The position numbers were made by a program, and so were the translations under genes. Below the pieces are notes generated by a model that saw only the letters and a list, made by a program, of their open reading frames with translations, did no database searches and had not been told where the DNA came from. This document shows positions 23,141 through 33,837 of a stretch of DNA of 64,000 bases, piece after piece (positions within the stretch are counted from its first letter, which is position 1; each line of letters starts with the position of its first letter). The stretch is from Anthoceros angustus (Eukaryota > Streptophyta > Anthocerotopsida > Anthocerotales > Anthocerotaceae), in contig MU008157.1 of NCBI GenBank assembly GCA_010909165.1, positions 372,001 through 436,000 of the forward strand, read 5' to 3'.

Positions 23141-24622
23141 GGCCTGGCCGGATAAGTGAAAGGCGAGATCAAAGCCAAAGGCAATGCAGAACTTATGGAA
23201 AAATTGGGGAGCAAAGAACTCGAAGGCGCCGCACTTAATGGCAAGCTGCATCTTTGAGATGGCTGTCCCAAGCCTTCAGCCATCACCATTGCTTCAGCTC
23301 GTACCCTTGCTTTCCCTTCTTGCCCAAGCGGCTGCCTTCCTGATCGAGTGCACACTTGCCCCCCGCCCTTTTCCAGCACCCGTGTCCTTGCAATTGCCCG
23401 CGTAGTAAGCCCGCGCTTGGGAGACCGGGAAAAACGGTAACGTGACACCGTGGCTTCCGGTACCCGGTTCAAGTTGCCGTAAAACTCGCTAGACCCGCTC
23501 ATCTCCGATCATCGTGGGAGTTTGTTGAAACTTCCCCCAAACCCGCTTTGTTTTTGTCGTAATGTATACATATAGTCATGTGAGAAGTTGAAGTTGATGA
23601 AAACTTGCCCATGGAAACCAGCCCTTGGGCGCCATAGTCTGGGCCTTCGGGTATGGATGTGTGCACTGGCAGGGGACTCGGAAGGTCACCCAGGGTCCCG
23701 GACTCAGCACTGTGTGATGTGCTTTATCCAGCATGATATGTATGGACATACAGTCTTTGCTTGCTAGAGACCCCGTAGTTCGTAATCAAGTTGTGCTCAA
23801 AGCTAGGGGGCAATTTGTGAGCCTTCTTCTCTTCCACAGTCATCTGCCAGTATGTATCCTGTCCACTTAATGGATGCCGGCAATGGTCATTGATTTTTTT
23901 CCAATCCTGTGCGAGATTGTCTTACTTACTTCTGGCCTGACTTGCAGTACACACCACATCGTTCATGTAGCAGTAGCGTGCCACTTTCTCCCACCGTTCA
24001 GCACCCTTCCTGTTCTTTTCCATTTTGCCTCCCATCACTCTGGATTCATGATCAATCTTCTTAGCTGCCTGTAAAATGTGAAGCTCCTGCAATGTCCACA
24101 CTTTCCTCGTTGCCTTAAATCCATGGTGTGTGGACGGGCCCTGGCTCATGACCGCTGTGGGTATATCAATTTGTGAGGTGATAGGCTGGCGGATAAGTGA
24201 AAAGCGAGATCAAAGCCAAAGGCAATGCAGAACTTATGGAAAAATTGGGGAGCAAAGAACTCAAGGCACCACACTTAATGTGGCGCATCTTTGAGATGGC
24301 TGCCCAAGCCTTGACCATCACCATTGCTTATCGTGCCCTTTTCCCTTCTTGCCCAAGCGGTGCCTTCACGATCAGTGCACACTTGCCTCCGCCCTTTTTC
24401 CGGCACCGTGTCCTTGCAATTGCCAGCGTTGGGCAAAAGCCGTAACGTGACCCGTGGCTTCCGGGCAGTTCAAGTTGTAAAACTCGCTAGACCCGCTCAT
24501 CTCCGATCATCGTGGGAGTTTGTTGAAACTTCCCCCAAACCCGCTTTGTTTTTGTCGTAATGTATACATATAGTCATGTGAGAAGTTGAAGTTGATGAAA
24601 ACTTGCCCATGGAAACCAGCCC
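22743..24622. repeat. Duplicated right end of the Harbinger element
   Basis: Bases 22743-23624 recur at about 23781-24622. Both copies run from inside the Myb-like gene to the terminal repeat CATGGAAACCAGCCC. They are separated by ~155 bp of unrelated sequence (23627-23780). Copy 2 restores the Trp lost in copy 1 but has its own TAA at 23924-23922 where copy 1 has Trp (SKW). Only copy 2 is followed by the TTA target duplication. Confidence 0.82.
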
Positions 24623-24625
24623 TTA

Positions 24626-25369
24626 CATTTTTTAATGATACTAAAAATAGAAATAAAACGTGACTTATAAATAGTAACAAGTTCCCCTACAAGTTGGGTG
24701 TCATCCCTTCAATTATTCGCCCCTTGCTGTAAAAAGCCCTGTAGTGCCGCCTGCTGTAAAAGCCTTACGGGGCTACTCCAAATTAAAATCCGCGATCAAG
24801 TTCACTAAAAAGAAACAAGTTGGAGTTGCCTTGTCGATATAGGAAGTATGAGGGGCAGCCTCAAGCCTTATTCTTCACTTTGAGCGCCTGCCGATGGAAG
24901 CCCGTGATGCAGCTTAGCGCACGGCCGCTCAAGACATTGATTCTATGTGTGGCCATGATAAGAATAAAAAGCTCGTTATGTGTTCAGGTCTTACTTCAGC
25001 AATTGCATTGCCTGCTGCAATAAATTATCTTCACCGTCAACCTAAAGGGCTTCCTTCATGCAGGCAAGCAGGGCAACTGAATGCTAAGGAAGGTGCACAT
25101 TCAGCGTGGTCATTTCTAGTTGAAACTGCCCCTCATACTTAGCATAAGCCAAAATGTTGAGAGGTGTCTACTGAATCGGCTGCTACTTGGTACATGTTGT
25201 GATGTGAGCAATGAAGTCGCAGCAATCGTTGATACTGGAATTGCTAAATCTCATACGCGTGGTGGTGTCCCATGCTGGATGGTTGGAGTGAAATGCGCGG
25301 TTCACTGCGAGATGCTATATGAGTCACCTGCTTCCGCTTTTGCAAGGCTGTAAGATACCAGCACTCCAC
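24626..25369. other. Gene-poor DNA right of the Harbinger element
   Basis: Just outside the right end, AAAAATAGAAATAAAACGTGACTTA (24641-24665) closely repeats the left flank (4328-4351). Short plus-strand frames at 24820-25353 show no recognisable domain. Confidence 0.4.
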
Positions 25370-25429
25370 ATATCGGATTTTACTAATTTCAACTTAATGG
25401 AAGACCATGTCCATGCATCCACATAAACA

Positions 25430-26620
25430 AAAGGTCGAATGCATTGGACGTCCAGCGCACAAGTCGAAACGGTCATGGTGCAAATTGCTATTTCGGGGTT
25501 TTTGATAAGGCCAGAAAGCTGCACTCGTTTCATGCATAGAAAAAGTCTGAATATCATTGAAACCAAAAATGAGCAATAAAAAACAGCAATGTGAACTTCA
25601 TCTAAATAGCCCAAACTAGCACAAAAAGTAGTTGTGTTCACAACCGCCGGATGTGGAGTCTCTCCAACTGACAAGGTGAAGAGCGGAGATAAGAAATCCT
25701 GAGAGTGCCCAGCATAGACAAACAGACAGTAGAATTCTACAATCTACAAATAGGAAATGTGCCGGACGTCTGGCGCACAAGCGTTTTTCTACACCGTATC
25801 ACCAAAAGCATAGCACGCACACTCTATCATAGGCCAAACAACCAAGAAAGATAACACCCCATCCGAGTACTAATCCGTCTCAAGGGTGCTTAACTATGGA
25901 TGCCTTATTTCAAAAGATCTACTTGTACCCCACGGATGTCCATAAGCCACATTGAACTAAGTAATGTACCGGACGTCCAGCGCACAAAGTTTTGCTACAT
26001 CATAATAACAAAGGCATAGCTGCACACACACTCTATCAAAGGCTATAGAGGCCTTGCAGTTCCTTCTCCTAGCCTCCATGCACCATGAAAGTTAATTTCT
26101 CATTCCAGTATTGATCCACCTCTTGGGTGCTTAATAATGGTGTTATTTCAAGATGTCTATGTCTACACCCAGCCTAAAGGTTGCATATGATCCATGTAAT
26201 TTTAATAATTCAAGTAACAATGCACCAGATGTCGGGCGTATCCTCTTCACCAATTCCATCACGCTGGACGTCTGATCGACAAGATTGGGTTTTGTGGAAA
26301 TGCATCTGATGTTCGGCGCAAATGCCCTAATATGTCCCAAATACTCCCTTCTACAGACTCACAGCATCCGGCGCATTGCGCCAATATCTGCCTCTGTTCT
26401 GCATTCTTTCGACGGAGTTCCAAGGGCTGTGTACTCACACTAGGCCGGATGTTCAGTTCAGTTTTCTAGAGTCCTAGTTTATCCCTCTTAAGATGATCTA
26501 ACTATCAGATGATGTCCTATCACAATTGCGCTCGACGTTCGGCGCAATAGCTTCTTTCTAGCTTGAGACTTGCTTCTTTTGCATTGTCGATTGCACCGGA
26601 AATCCGGTGCAGTTTGTTGC
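25430..26620. repeat. Dispersed GGACGTCC-type motif cluster
   Basis: A short degenerate motif of the form (C/T)(C/G)GGACGTCCGGCGCA recurs about nine times at irregular spacing: near 25447, 25761, 25972, 26225, 26270, 26305, 26367, 26443 and 26532, with a weak relative near 26600. Both GGACGTCC-like and GATGTTCGGCGCA variants occur. No reading frame accompanies it. Confidence 0.6.
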
Positions 26621-26639
26621 ACAAGCAGCAATTGATGGG

Positions 26640-27400
26640 TTTGCAAATCTAGCCAGAGCTGTGATTAGTGGAAGCCACCCTAAGTTTGAAGAGAAGGCAA
26701 ACTAATTGCGGCACAGGTAGGTAAGGTAGTGATAGGGATTGCATGCTGTGGTTTCTTGGTGCATGGAGACCAGGAGAAGGAACTACAAGGCCTCTTGCAA
26801 GAGGGCTGCATATTGATGGAATTGGTGTGCTCAATTTGGGGGTAGAATATAAGATTCTTGCATATATAGGAAACAATTATGTGGAAGAAGACCATTGTGC
26901 CTTGCCACTGGCAAGGTGTCATCTTTCATCTTATATCCAATCATCTTGATATTTATGTGTGGCAGGCCTAGATCCTAACAAAATAATGTATGGTAGACTT
27001 AGATCCTAATTAGGATTAGATGGGATACGAGACTTCAACCGATGTCATAAAGTTACCTTCTATATTATAAGTACTGTCACACGGCTCAATTCATAGACCA
27101 CAAATTGATTTTAGATTATTATTTTCCAAAACGATTCAAAAATAGTTGTGATTTTTTCCAAGGGCCTGGATAGACAAAGTTCTTGAAGAAGAGGGACTAT
27201 GACGATGTAAAGACTTCAACTATACAATTAGAGATTGTTTATTCGATGCAATTTCTTATTGGTTCAACGGAACTATAACTTCGTCATAGCTTCGAGCAAA
27301 AGCAATGACACCATTCAAAAGAAGTATTGAAGAAAGAGATATCAATGCAATGAGGAGCCTCGAAATGTATACAGGTGAAGTCTTGTTGGACATCTAGGGA
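26640..27400. other. AT-rich spacer
   Basis: AT-rich DNA with short frames only. The last ~100 bases before 27416 carry in-frame similarity to the OTU-like fragment (AMRSLEMYTGEVLLDI), ended by a stop. Confidence 0.4.
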
Positions 27401-27757
27401 AACAAAATTGTAAATATGGGATCATATATAGACCACATGAAACTACCAGCAAGATTTCATGGCCTATGGGGTGACGCACTTGCTATACAATGGTTGAGCT
27501 TAACATTGAATAAAGGGATCATTGTATGGTCAAAGAATACGAAAAAGGTTATAGTTAGATATAATACACTTCAATGTTCGAACTCAAACCCTTTACACAT
27601 CCTATATGATGAAAAAGAGTTGCATTATGAACCTCAGAGCGATTTTGACAAAGAAAGAAACGGCCATGGGAAAACTAAAGGAGTAACGAACACCTACATG
27701 AAAACAATATTAAGGAAGATAGCTCTATCCATGAATCCAAACAAAGGAGGAAAATGA
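27340..27757 (+). pseudogene. OTU-like cysteine protease fragment
   Basis: A 113-codon frame reads YIDHMKLPARFHGLWGDALA, then IQWLSLTLNKGIIVWSKNTK and NPLHILYDEKELHYEPQ. The Y-I-x-H-M ... WGD-x-LA-x-x-x-LS ... I-x-VWS ... HYE order fits the second half of an OTU deubiquitinase domain, with HYEP carrying the catalytic-type His. The Cys-containing first half is absent, and a stop at 27395-27397 separates the preceding matching segment. OTU-like genes are often carried by plant transposons, so this is probably a decayed transposon gene. Confidence 0.45.
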
Positions 27758-28009
27758 AAGAGTGAACCATGCACTATGTTCTATACAATTGTCATAGCAT
27801 TGATATTGTTCCTCTTTCTTCTACTCTTTGTGAAGAGTTTTTGTAAAGAGGTTTTAAATTTCACCTCAAAGATCATTAGATATAAATAAAAAAAAGATAG
27901 ATATCTACCCAAAAAAAAAAAAAGCCAGTGCATAGATATTAGATTGTGTGGCACCATAAGCTGGTTACAACAATATCACATTTCCCATCTATAATGGCCA
28001 GCTTCACAT

Positions 28010-30530
28010 AATGGCTTGGCAAGCTTGTGTCGCATGCACCTACCGGCCCCAAAAATTCGAGAAACAGTTCTCGCAGACGACCTTCATCGAAATCTCTTGT
28101 CAGGCAGCGGACATAGGCAAGCAGACATTGGCGGTAGGCATCTGCTGCTTTCAGGGCCAACGCCGTCCCCATTTGAACTTCCAGGTTGGCCCGGGTCACA
28201 GACTTCTCATTGCCTGCAGCAGGACTCCACACGAATTTCTTCCACAGGGATTTCTCATCCTGTGCGTGGGTAAGATCCCCATCTTTCCCGCATCCCTTGC
28301 TGATGTAATCGGATGCTGGAAATGTATCATCAGCTATCCGTAACCAGCACTTCCTGCCCATATGGTACATGAATGTATGCCGATTTGCGGGCACCACCAA
28401 CGGTACTCCTGCCCTAAATAATCTTGCTGAAACTACCCTCAAGGACTGGACGTCCTTCTTCACTGAGCTGCCAAAGTATGTGTCGAACAAAGGTGCCAAA
28501 GACTCACGTAGCACACATGTTGCCTCCTTCACATCCCACGGGTACACAGAACCCTGACATCCATGAATGCCGCTGCTGGACCAACCATCATGCCTGGTAG
28601 AGCTCTCTTTCCTGCCTGCGTATAAATCTGCAACACCCCACCTTCCAATGCAACAGCCCAGAATACGGCATTTCCAGCCAATGCCGTCGGCATGCCCATC
28701 AATCGATCCTGCCACAACACCTCACGTCCTCGTGAACAGGGCACATGAGTTTCACACGCATCAAGTCCTCCTAATCCATCTGTGTTGCCAAACCTTGCCA
28801 CCCTCACGGGCTTGGCTCCAAGCACACTGACACTCCCGAACCCAAAATCGGTTGCCCAATTATCGACAGAACACCGAGAATGTTCTCATTTGCGGGAACT
28901 GTGATCAAGCACCCTGGTAGAGACCACTAGGATTAGTAGATTACAGTTTGGGATCCACTGGCACACCTTTGAAAACCTTGGTCTCGTTGTAACTCCTTCC
29001 AAGGCGACAACAGCCACATTACCATTCCTCGCTTCTATGAATGACCTTCTCGCATCCCCTATGTCTCCCGCTCCTAACCTGCTGATTTTTCTTTGGAGCT
29101 CAGGCCTTCCCAAGGCCTCGGCATTTTCAGGCACAGACGGCAAGCCCAGTGACTCCGGTATGATTCTCTTCCCTCCATGTGGCAGGCGGTACTCCATCTG
29201 CCTCACTGTAGAACGGGGTTGCTGAAGTTTAGCAGCCGAAGGTCTCGCATCTGCAACGGGATCTTGATCACTGTATGACATTACCTCCCTAACTTTTGGA
29301 GGTGAGGAGACAGCAGCTGGTACGACATGTCCGTTTGCTTCCTGAGAAGACTGCGACCACCGATCCCACTTGTGCCAGTTCGAGCAGCAGCTGAGCAGGG
29401 TTTTCTGCCAGTGCCAGCTGCTTTACACGCACATCACCATACACCTTCCTTTCGATCCCGTCCACTTCCTCATTCCCTATTCTGTGTCCTAATTCATGTA
29501 CACCGAATCAGGGCTGTAACTGTCCCATCCAAAGAGCAGCAGAGCAGGGTGTATCCATCTGCACTCCAAGCTAGGTCAACCACACTCTGGTCAAAGCATT
29601 TCACACACAGGCGTTGGGGATGCTGTGCTCCACACTGATACACTGCAATCTCGACTTCCCATTGCTACAACTTGAAAGGCTTCTCCTCTCTAGAGTCCCT
29701 GCTGACCAGACCATCCGCATGCTCTGCACCATTGGGCACAGGTACCGTCTTGAACATGGCATGATTAAACCGCAGAGCAATCACAGGTGCTTTGTGACCT
29801 ACAAAGTTGAGACAAGCCCCCCACTCTCCTCGTTTCAACACTGGAGCCGTGTGACTAAACTTTTGAAAGCCATTGGTGGTAGCCAGATGATGCCCACATG
29901 GTGACCAATCAAGCCTCATAAAACACGTAGACCCTACAGCCTTTCTCCCAGGACCCTTCAGCCCTGTGAGCCATGGTCCAGTTGCTTGTCCGCCATATAA
30001 TAACACACGTGTCGTCTGACTGACTGGCCAAGAAAGACCCAATTGGATCCCAAGCCACACCTTTCACCGAACTTCCATGGTCACTCAACACCGCTACTGG
30101 TGCCCCGGTGCCAGTCTCCCAGACTCGCATCGCGTTGTCTGAACTGCATCTGGCAAGCATGGAGTCATCCACAGACCACTGCAAATCCACCACATCAGAG
30201 GTGTGCCCCCCAAATGTCATTCAAATCTTCCAGTTCTCAACATGAGGGGGCTCCCTACTCCCAAATTCTGCAGTGCCAGTGCCAGTGCCAGTTCAAGTGG
30301 TGGATGATTACATTGTAATAATCGGACCCGGAAGCCAAAAATCGCCCAGACTTAGCCAACCGGACACAATTGACGGACCCTCAATGATTGTGCAACGTCG
30401 CAAGCAGCTTGGGCTGATCATCCAACACATTTGTCACCTTCTTCATGCTCCATATCCGAACCTTATGATCGCCTCCCCAGATGTCATACAACCCGTCCAA
30501 AGACAAGAACAGTGTAATAAGCCTTCCCCT
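28010..30530 (-). pseudogene. HIRA: Intronless, frameshifted copy of histone chaperone HIRA
   Basis: The minus strand encodes, in order and without introns, WD-repeat segments [111 protein letters not shown] and SLDGTVTAL. The C-terminal HIRA region follows: RNGNVAVVALEGVTTRPRFS, GGVLQIYTQAGKRALPGMM, LRVVSARLFRAGVPLVV, CWLRIADDTFPASD and AYRQCLLAYVRCLTRDFDE. HIRA deposits histone H3.3 independently of replication. At least five frameshifts or stops break it, for example TGA after LLATLHNH where the family has Phe. Most of the middle of the protein (between 29.45 and 29.29 kb) and the last ~70 residues are missing. No poly(A) tail is seen, but lack of introns suggests a retrocopy. Confidence 0.85.
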
Positions 30531-30579
30531 TTCTACTAATATCCGCACTTCAGCGGGGATTTGCGGTTCCTTAATAAAG

Positions 30580-30885
30580 CTTAATTTTCTCATTAAAACA
30601 ATTGATAAAATATATTAATATATTTCGAAATATTTTAATTACTAGGTTTATGACACAGCACTTTCTCTTAATATACGTCTCGCTCGTTTCATAGCATTCA
30701 CAGTACTCGGGTATTCGTTGTAAATTCACTCTTCGAAACTCATCACAGGCGGGCATAAATGCCACGAAGTGCAACTAGAGTACGCCGGCCCCCTGCTAGC
30801 AGCCTAGCACCACAATCCGCTTAGCGCTGCGAGTCACGATCTGAATTTTCGGTTTCAGCTAGCGCTGTGGAGAGGCGCGCCTGAC
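30580..30885. other. AT-rich spacer / upstream region of the acyltransferase gene
   Basis: AT-rich at 30570-30700 and more mixed afterwards. It holds whatever promoter drives the gene at 30.9 kb; no individual element can be named. Confidence 0.35.
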
Positions 30886-30888
30886 GAC

Positions 30889-31110
30889 TCCAGACTCTGC
30901 TGCGATGGCGGAGCGGCGGGTGGTAAATCCAGACTCTGCTGCGATGTCCGAGCCGGAGATAACTCCAGACTCTGCGATGGCGGAGCGGCCGGTGGTAACT
31001 CCAGACTCTGCTGCGATGCCGGAGCCGGAGATAACTCCAGACTCTGCTGCGATGGCGGAGCCGGTGGTAGCTCCAGACTCTGCTGCGATGGAGGAGCCGG
31101 CGGTAAACTC
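30889..31110 (+). repeat. Coding minisatellite, 36-bp unit, six copies
   Basis: CCAGACTCTGCTGCGATG starts each of six units (30889, then every 36 or so bases; one copy lacks three bases). In frame it encodes the 12-residue repeat PDSAAM-x-EP-x3. The first ATG of the acyltransferase gene lies inside unit 1, so copy number changes would alter the protein's N-terminus without shifting its frame. Confidence 0.85.
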
Positions 31111-33070
31111 GGAAGAGCCGGGAAACAGTACTGAGCTCGGTCCCGAGCTCGGTTACCGATCTCGGAAGCTAGGAGTGACCGAAGAGAATTGGACAAAGGC
31201 CGTGGCGCAAGGCACGGGAGTGGTGGTTTTCGGCATTGCGTTCCAGCGTATCGTGAGCGCCACTGACATATCAAAAGCAGTCGAGAAGGTGATTATCGGC
31301 AACTGTAACGTCACGTTCTTTATGCTGCCTTGAACTCTTGTGGATCGGAGCTGGGGAGATTGACAGAAACATGGATTTCTACACAGGCCACCAGTGAGAA
31401 TCCTCTCTTCCGCGCACAGATAGAGGCCCCGAACGCTAACAAGGATAAGCACGTCTTCCATGTGAGCGTACTACTACTCCAATGGTCTTGAATGCCGGAG
31501 GAGCAGTGGGGAACTGCTGCGCCGGGGCTCCTTTTCTTTGTCCTCCTGCTCTCTAAAAGGTTTTCTGTGTCTGCTGCTCCTCGTTAGATTTCAAGCAAGC
31601 CGGTTTCTGTACGAGTGATAACTACAGAGTTCTCCATCCCCGAGCAGACGAATGTTTCTCACTTTCTCACTCTTCCGGGGGACTCAAGCCCCGACTACGA
31701 GCTGAGCAAGAAACTATACTTGATCGTGAAAGAGGAGCTCAACACTAAGGTCTACAGGGACCCTGCGTTCTCCAATGATGTATTGGATGTATTGGCATTC
31801 CATGTGTATTACACCACGACGGATGAACAGACTGTCATTGCAATGAGAGTGCATGCAGCTGCCCTGGACCGGCAGGCCTGCGGGCATCTCGCTACTTCGT
31901 TCCTGGCTGCTCTCAATACTGCGGCTGTCGAACAGACCGCGGTTTCCGCACGTGCACTGAATTCTCATGACAGGATTGTGGCTTGCATCGAGGACCTGAT
32001 TCCAGCCAAATACAAGTGCTTGCCCTGCCTGACTGCATGCTCCAAGTTCCGGAAGTCTCGCAGCTGCTCCCTTCTGCCCTTCCAACAGGGGTTCGCTGAC
32101 AGGAATGAGCTCCCTAGTTCGGGAATTGTGATCCACAGCCTCGGAAAGTCAGGTCAGTTCATGATCGTCATTCGTTCTTGACAATGTCACCAAGATCTTT
32201 TTGTAACGTCTCGTGGTATTTCCCGCAGGAACCGAGAAATTGCTGTCTCTGCTGGAGGCCAAGGATGTTCCGCTATATGCTATCGTGGCGTCTGCCTACC
32301 TGAAGGCCTCATACACTCTTTGGAATCAGCAGCCGGGCAACTATTCCACCGCTAGCGTGGATTTTGGCTTCACAAGGTGCCCTCAGTTTCAAGATTTCGA
32401 AAGGTGTGATGTCATCTCTCCCTTTAGTCTGTTGACCTTCCGATTTGTCCGGTGCAGCATAGTGGACTGCCGGCCTCTTCTTCCCTCTGCACTACCTAAA
32501 TCAGCTGCGGGACTATTGTCCGTGGGCATACCCCTTCAAAAGAAGGTTAAAAGCCAGGTGGACATCTGGCGCCTAGCGCGCAGCATATCGTCGAAGGTGG
32601 AATTATCTCTGGAGGCGGACGAGCACTTCGGTCTCTTGGGAACCATGAACTGCCTGTTCTCCAAGGTACGGAGGGTCGAAGTTACCCTGGCGAGCACACC
32701 ATCAAGAAATCCCTGCAACCAGCTTCCTATCTCACGGTTTCACTCCTGGCAGGCGCTGAAGTATCCGAACATGACAACGGGCCCGTCAAGGCGAACATCC
32801 CTCTTCTCCTTCTTCAAAGACACTTTTGACTTCGGTGGGGAGAACGCAGAGCACTTAAACCTGGCAGGCACATATGGGCCGTTGTCCTCCAACCACGGTC
32901 CAGGGCCCTGCTTCTGCATTGGTGAGACTATGCTAGTTGGGCCAGAGGGGCCAGAGCTTTGCCTCTCACTCGTCTACCCGGAGATAGTTTACTCACGGTA
33001 CCAGATGGAAGTCGTCGCAACAAATGCAATGCACCTGCTGCGGGCTTTGGGTACTGACCATCCCGACTGA
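30905..33070 (+). CDS. Acyltransferase-fold protein (condensation/BAHD-like), about six exons
   Basis: Likely exons: 30905 to ~31310 and ~31340-31461 (junction uncertain: either a very short intron or a frameshift), 31588-32152, 32229-32403, 32458-32665 and 32753-33070. The last four join in phase to a TGA at 33070. After the 12-residue repeats the protein reads VTEENWTKAVAQGTGVVVFG, WISTQATSENPLFRAQIEA, VIAMRVHAAALDRQACGHL, VDCRPLLPSALPKSAAG and GLLGTMNCLFSK. This is the two-lobed CoA-dependent acyltransferase layout of plant alcohol-acetyltransferase-like proteins. The usual HHxxxD catalytic motif is HAAALD, so the second His is absent and activity is doubtful. The substrate is unknown. The 54-nt intron at 32404-32457 is short and is supported mainly by the better protein match (FQDFE-SIVDCRPLL). 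Confidence 0.62.
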
Positions 33071-33837
33071 GAGCTTATCCGGCATTTTTTTGGTCGTCAG
33101 CTGTGAAGATGCTAAACCATATTACATATGTTGTTACACGTAAGCACTGTAACCACTTAAGGAAGCCCCTGATTACGGAGTGCCACTCTGCCAGTTGTAG
33201 AGGCCGCAGACAAACGATGTTCAGAACACGATCCGAGAAACCTACATTCCAACAAGAGGTTTCGCAGGCTCCAGTCACCGCGCAGTGCTCCAGTCACCGC
33301 GCAGTGCTCCAATCCACGGAGAGTCTCAAATAACATGCAGAGATAACACAAAGTGGAGGAAAGTCCAGCACTGCGAGGACCCGGCCTCTGTACTGCTTGT
33401 TTATCACAGTGCAAGATATTTACACAAAAAGAATGCAAGTGCATCTAAACACAGTGCTGTAATCTGTACACTCTGACTACTATCTATCAATCAAAAATTG
33501 TTGTGACGATGAATGTTACGAGGCATCCCTCAAAGATAACAGCACCTATTAACAATATTGCAGTATCAAACTCGTCCTCCCCTTACTTCCAGGGTTTCTC
33601 ACTTGCTTGCTTCCTTGTTCCCCATTGAAAGCCTCCTGAGTGGTATGTACCAACGCAGTTTCCCCCCGACAACGAACAGGATTGTCGAGACACAAGTCGA
33701 AAACAATTCGGAGGATCAGTCGGCATGGAATGCAGATGATGATCCTCGGAATTCTCCAGCCTTCGGGCAAAGCAAGGAAAGGTGATGGCGTGACGTAACG
33801 ACCAAAGCTCAAATCCACAAGTCCTCATGAGGTGAAC
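33071..33837. other. Spacer between convergent genes
   Basis: It should hold the 3' UTRs of the acyltransferase and EXORDIUM-like genes. A short direct repeat (CAGTCACCGCGCAGTGCTCC, 33274-33309) is the only structure seen. Confidence 0.45.

Larger units (their letters stand above)
4352..24622 (+). mobile_element. PIF/Harbinger transposon, decayed and split by a nested insertion
   Basis: The left end GGGCTGGTTTCCATG begins at 4352 right after TTA (4349-4351). The right end is its exact reverse complement, ending at 24622 and followed by TTA (24623-24625). A 3-bp TTA duplication is the Harbinger target-site signature. Inside are the two genes expected of the superfamily: a DDE nuclease on the plus strand (4630-5415, resuming at 21866-22052) and a Myb/SANT-like protein on the minus strand (22161-23140). 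The nuclease is interrupted by about 16.4 kb that begins and ends with inverted sequences. Treating all of this as one element is inference from matching TIRs, shared target site and the way the two nuclease halves fit; two independent copies remain possible. Both genes are broken, so it cannot move by itself. Confidence 0.68.

Noticed and set aside
27905-27925. A-rich run as a possible poly(A) tail of the HIRA retrocopy
   Set aside because: The pseudogene is on the minus strand, so its tail would appear as T on the plus strand at this side. The run is A on the plus strand, the wrong orientation.
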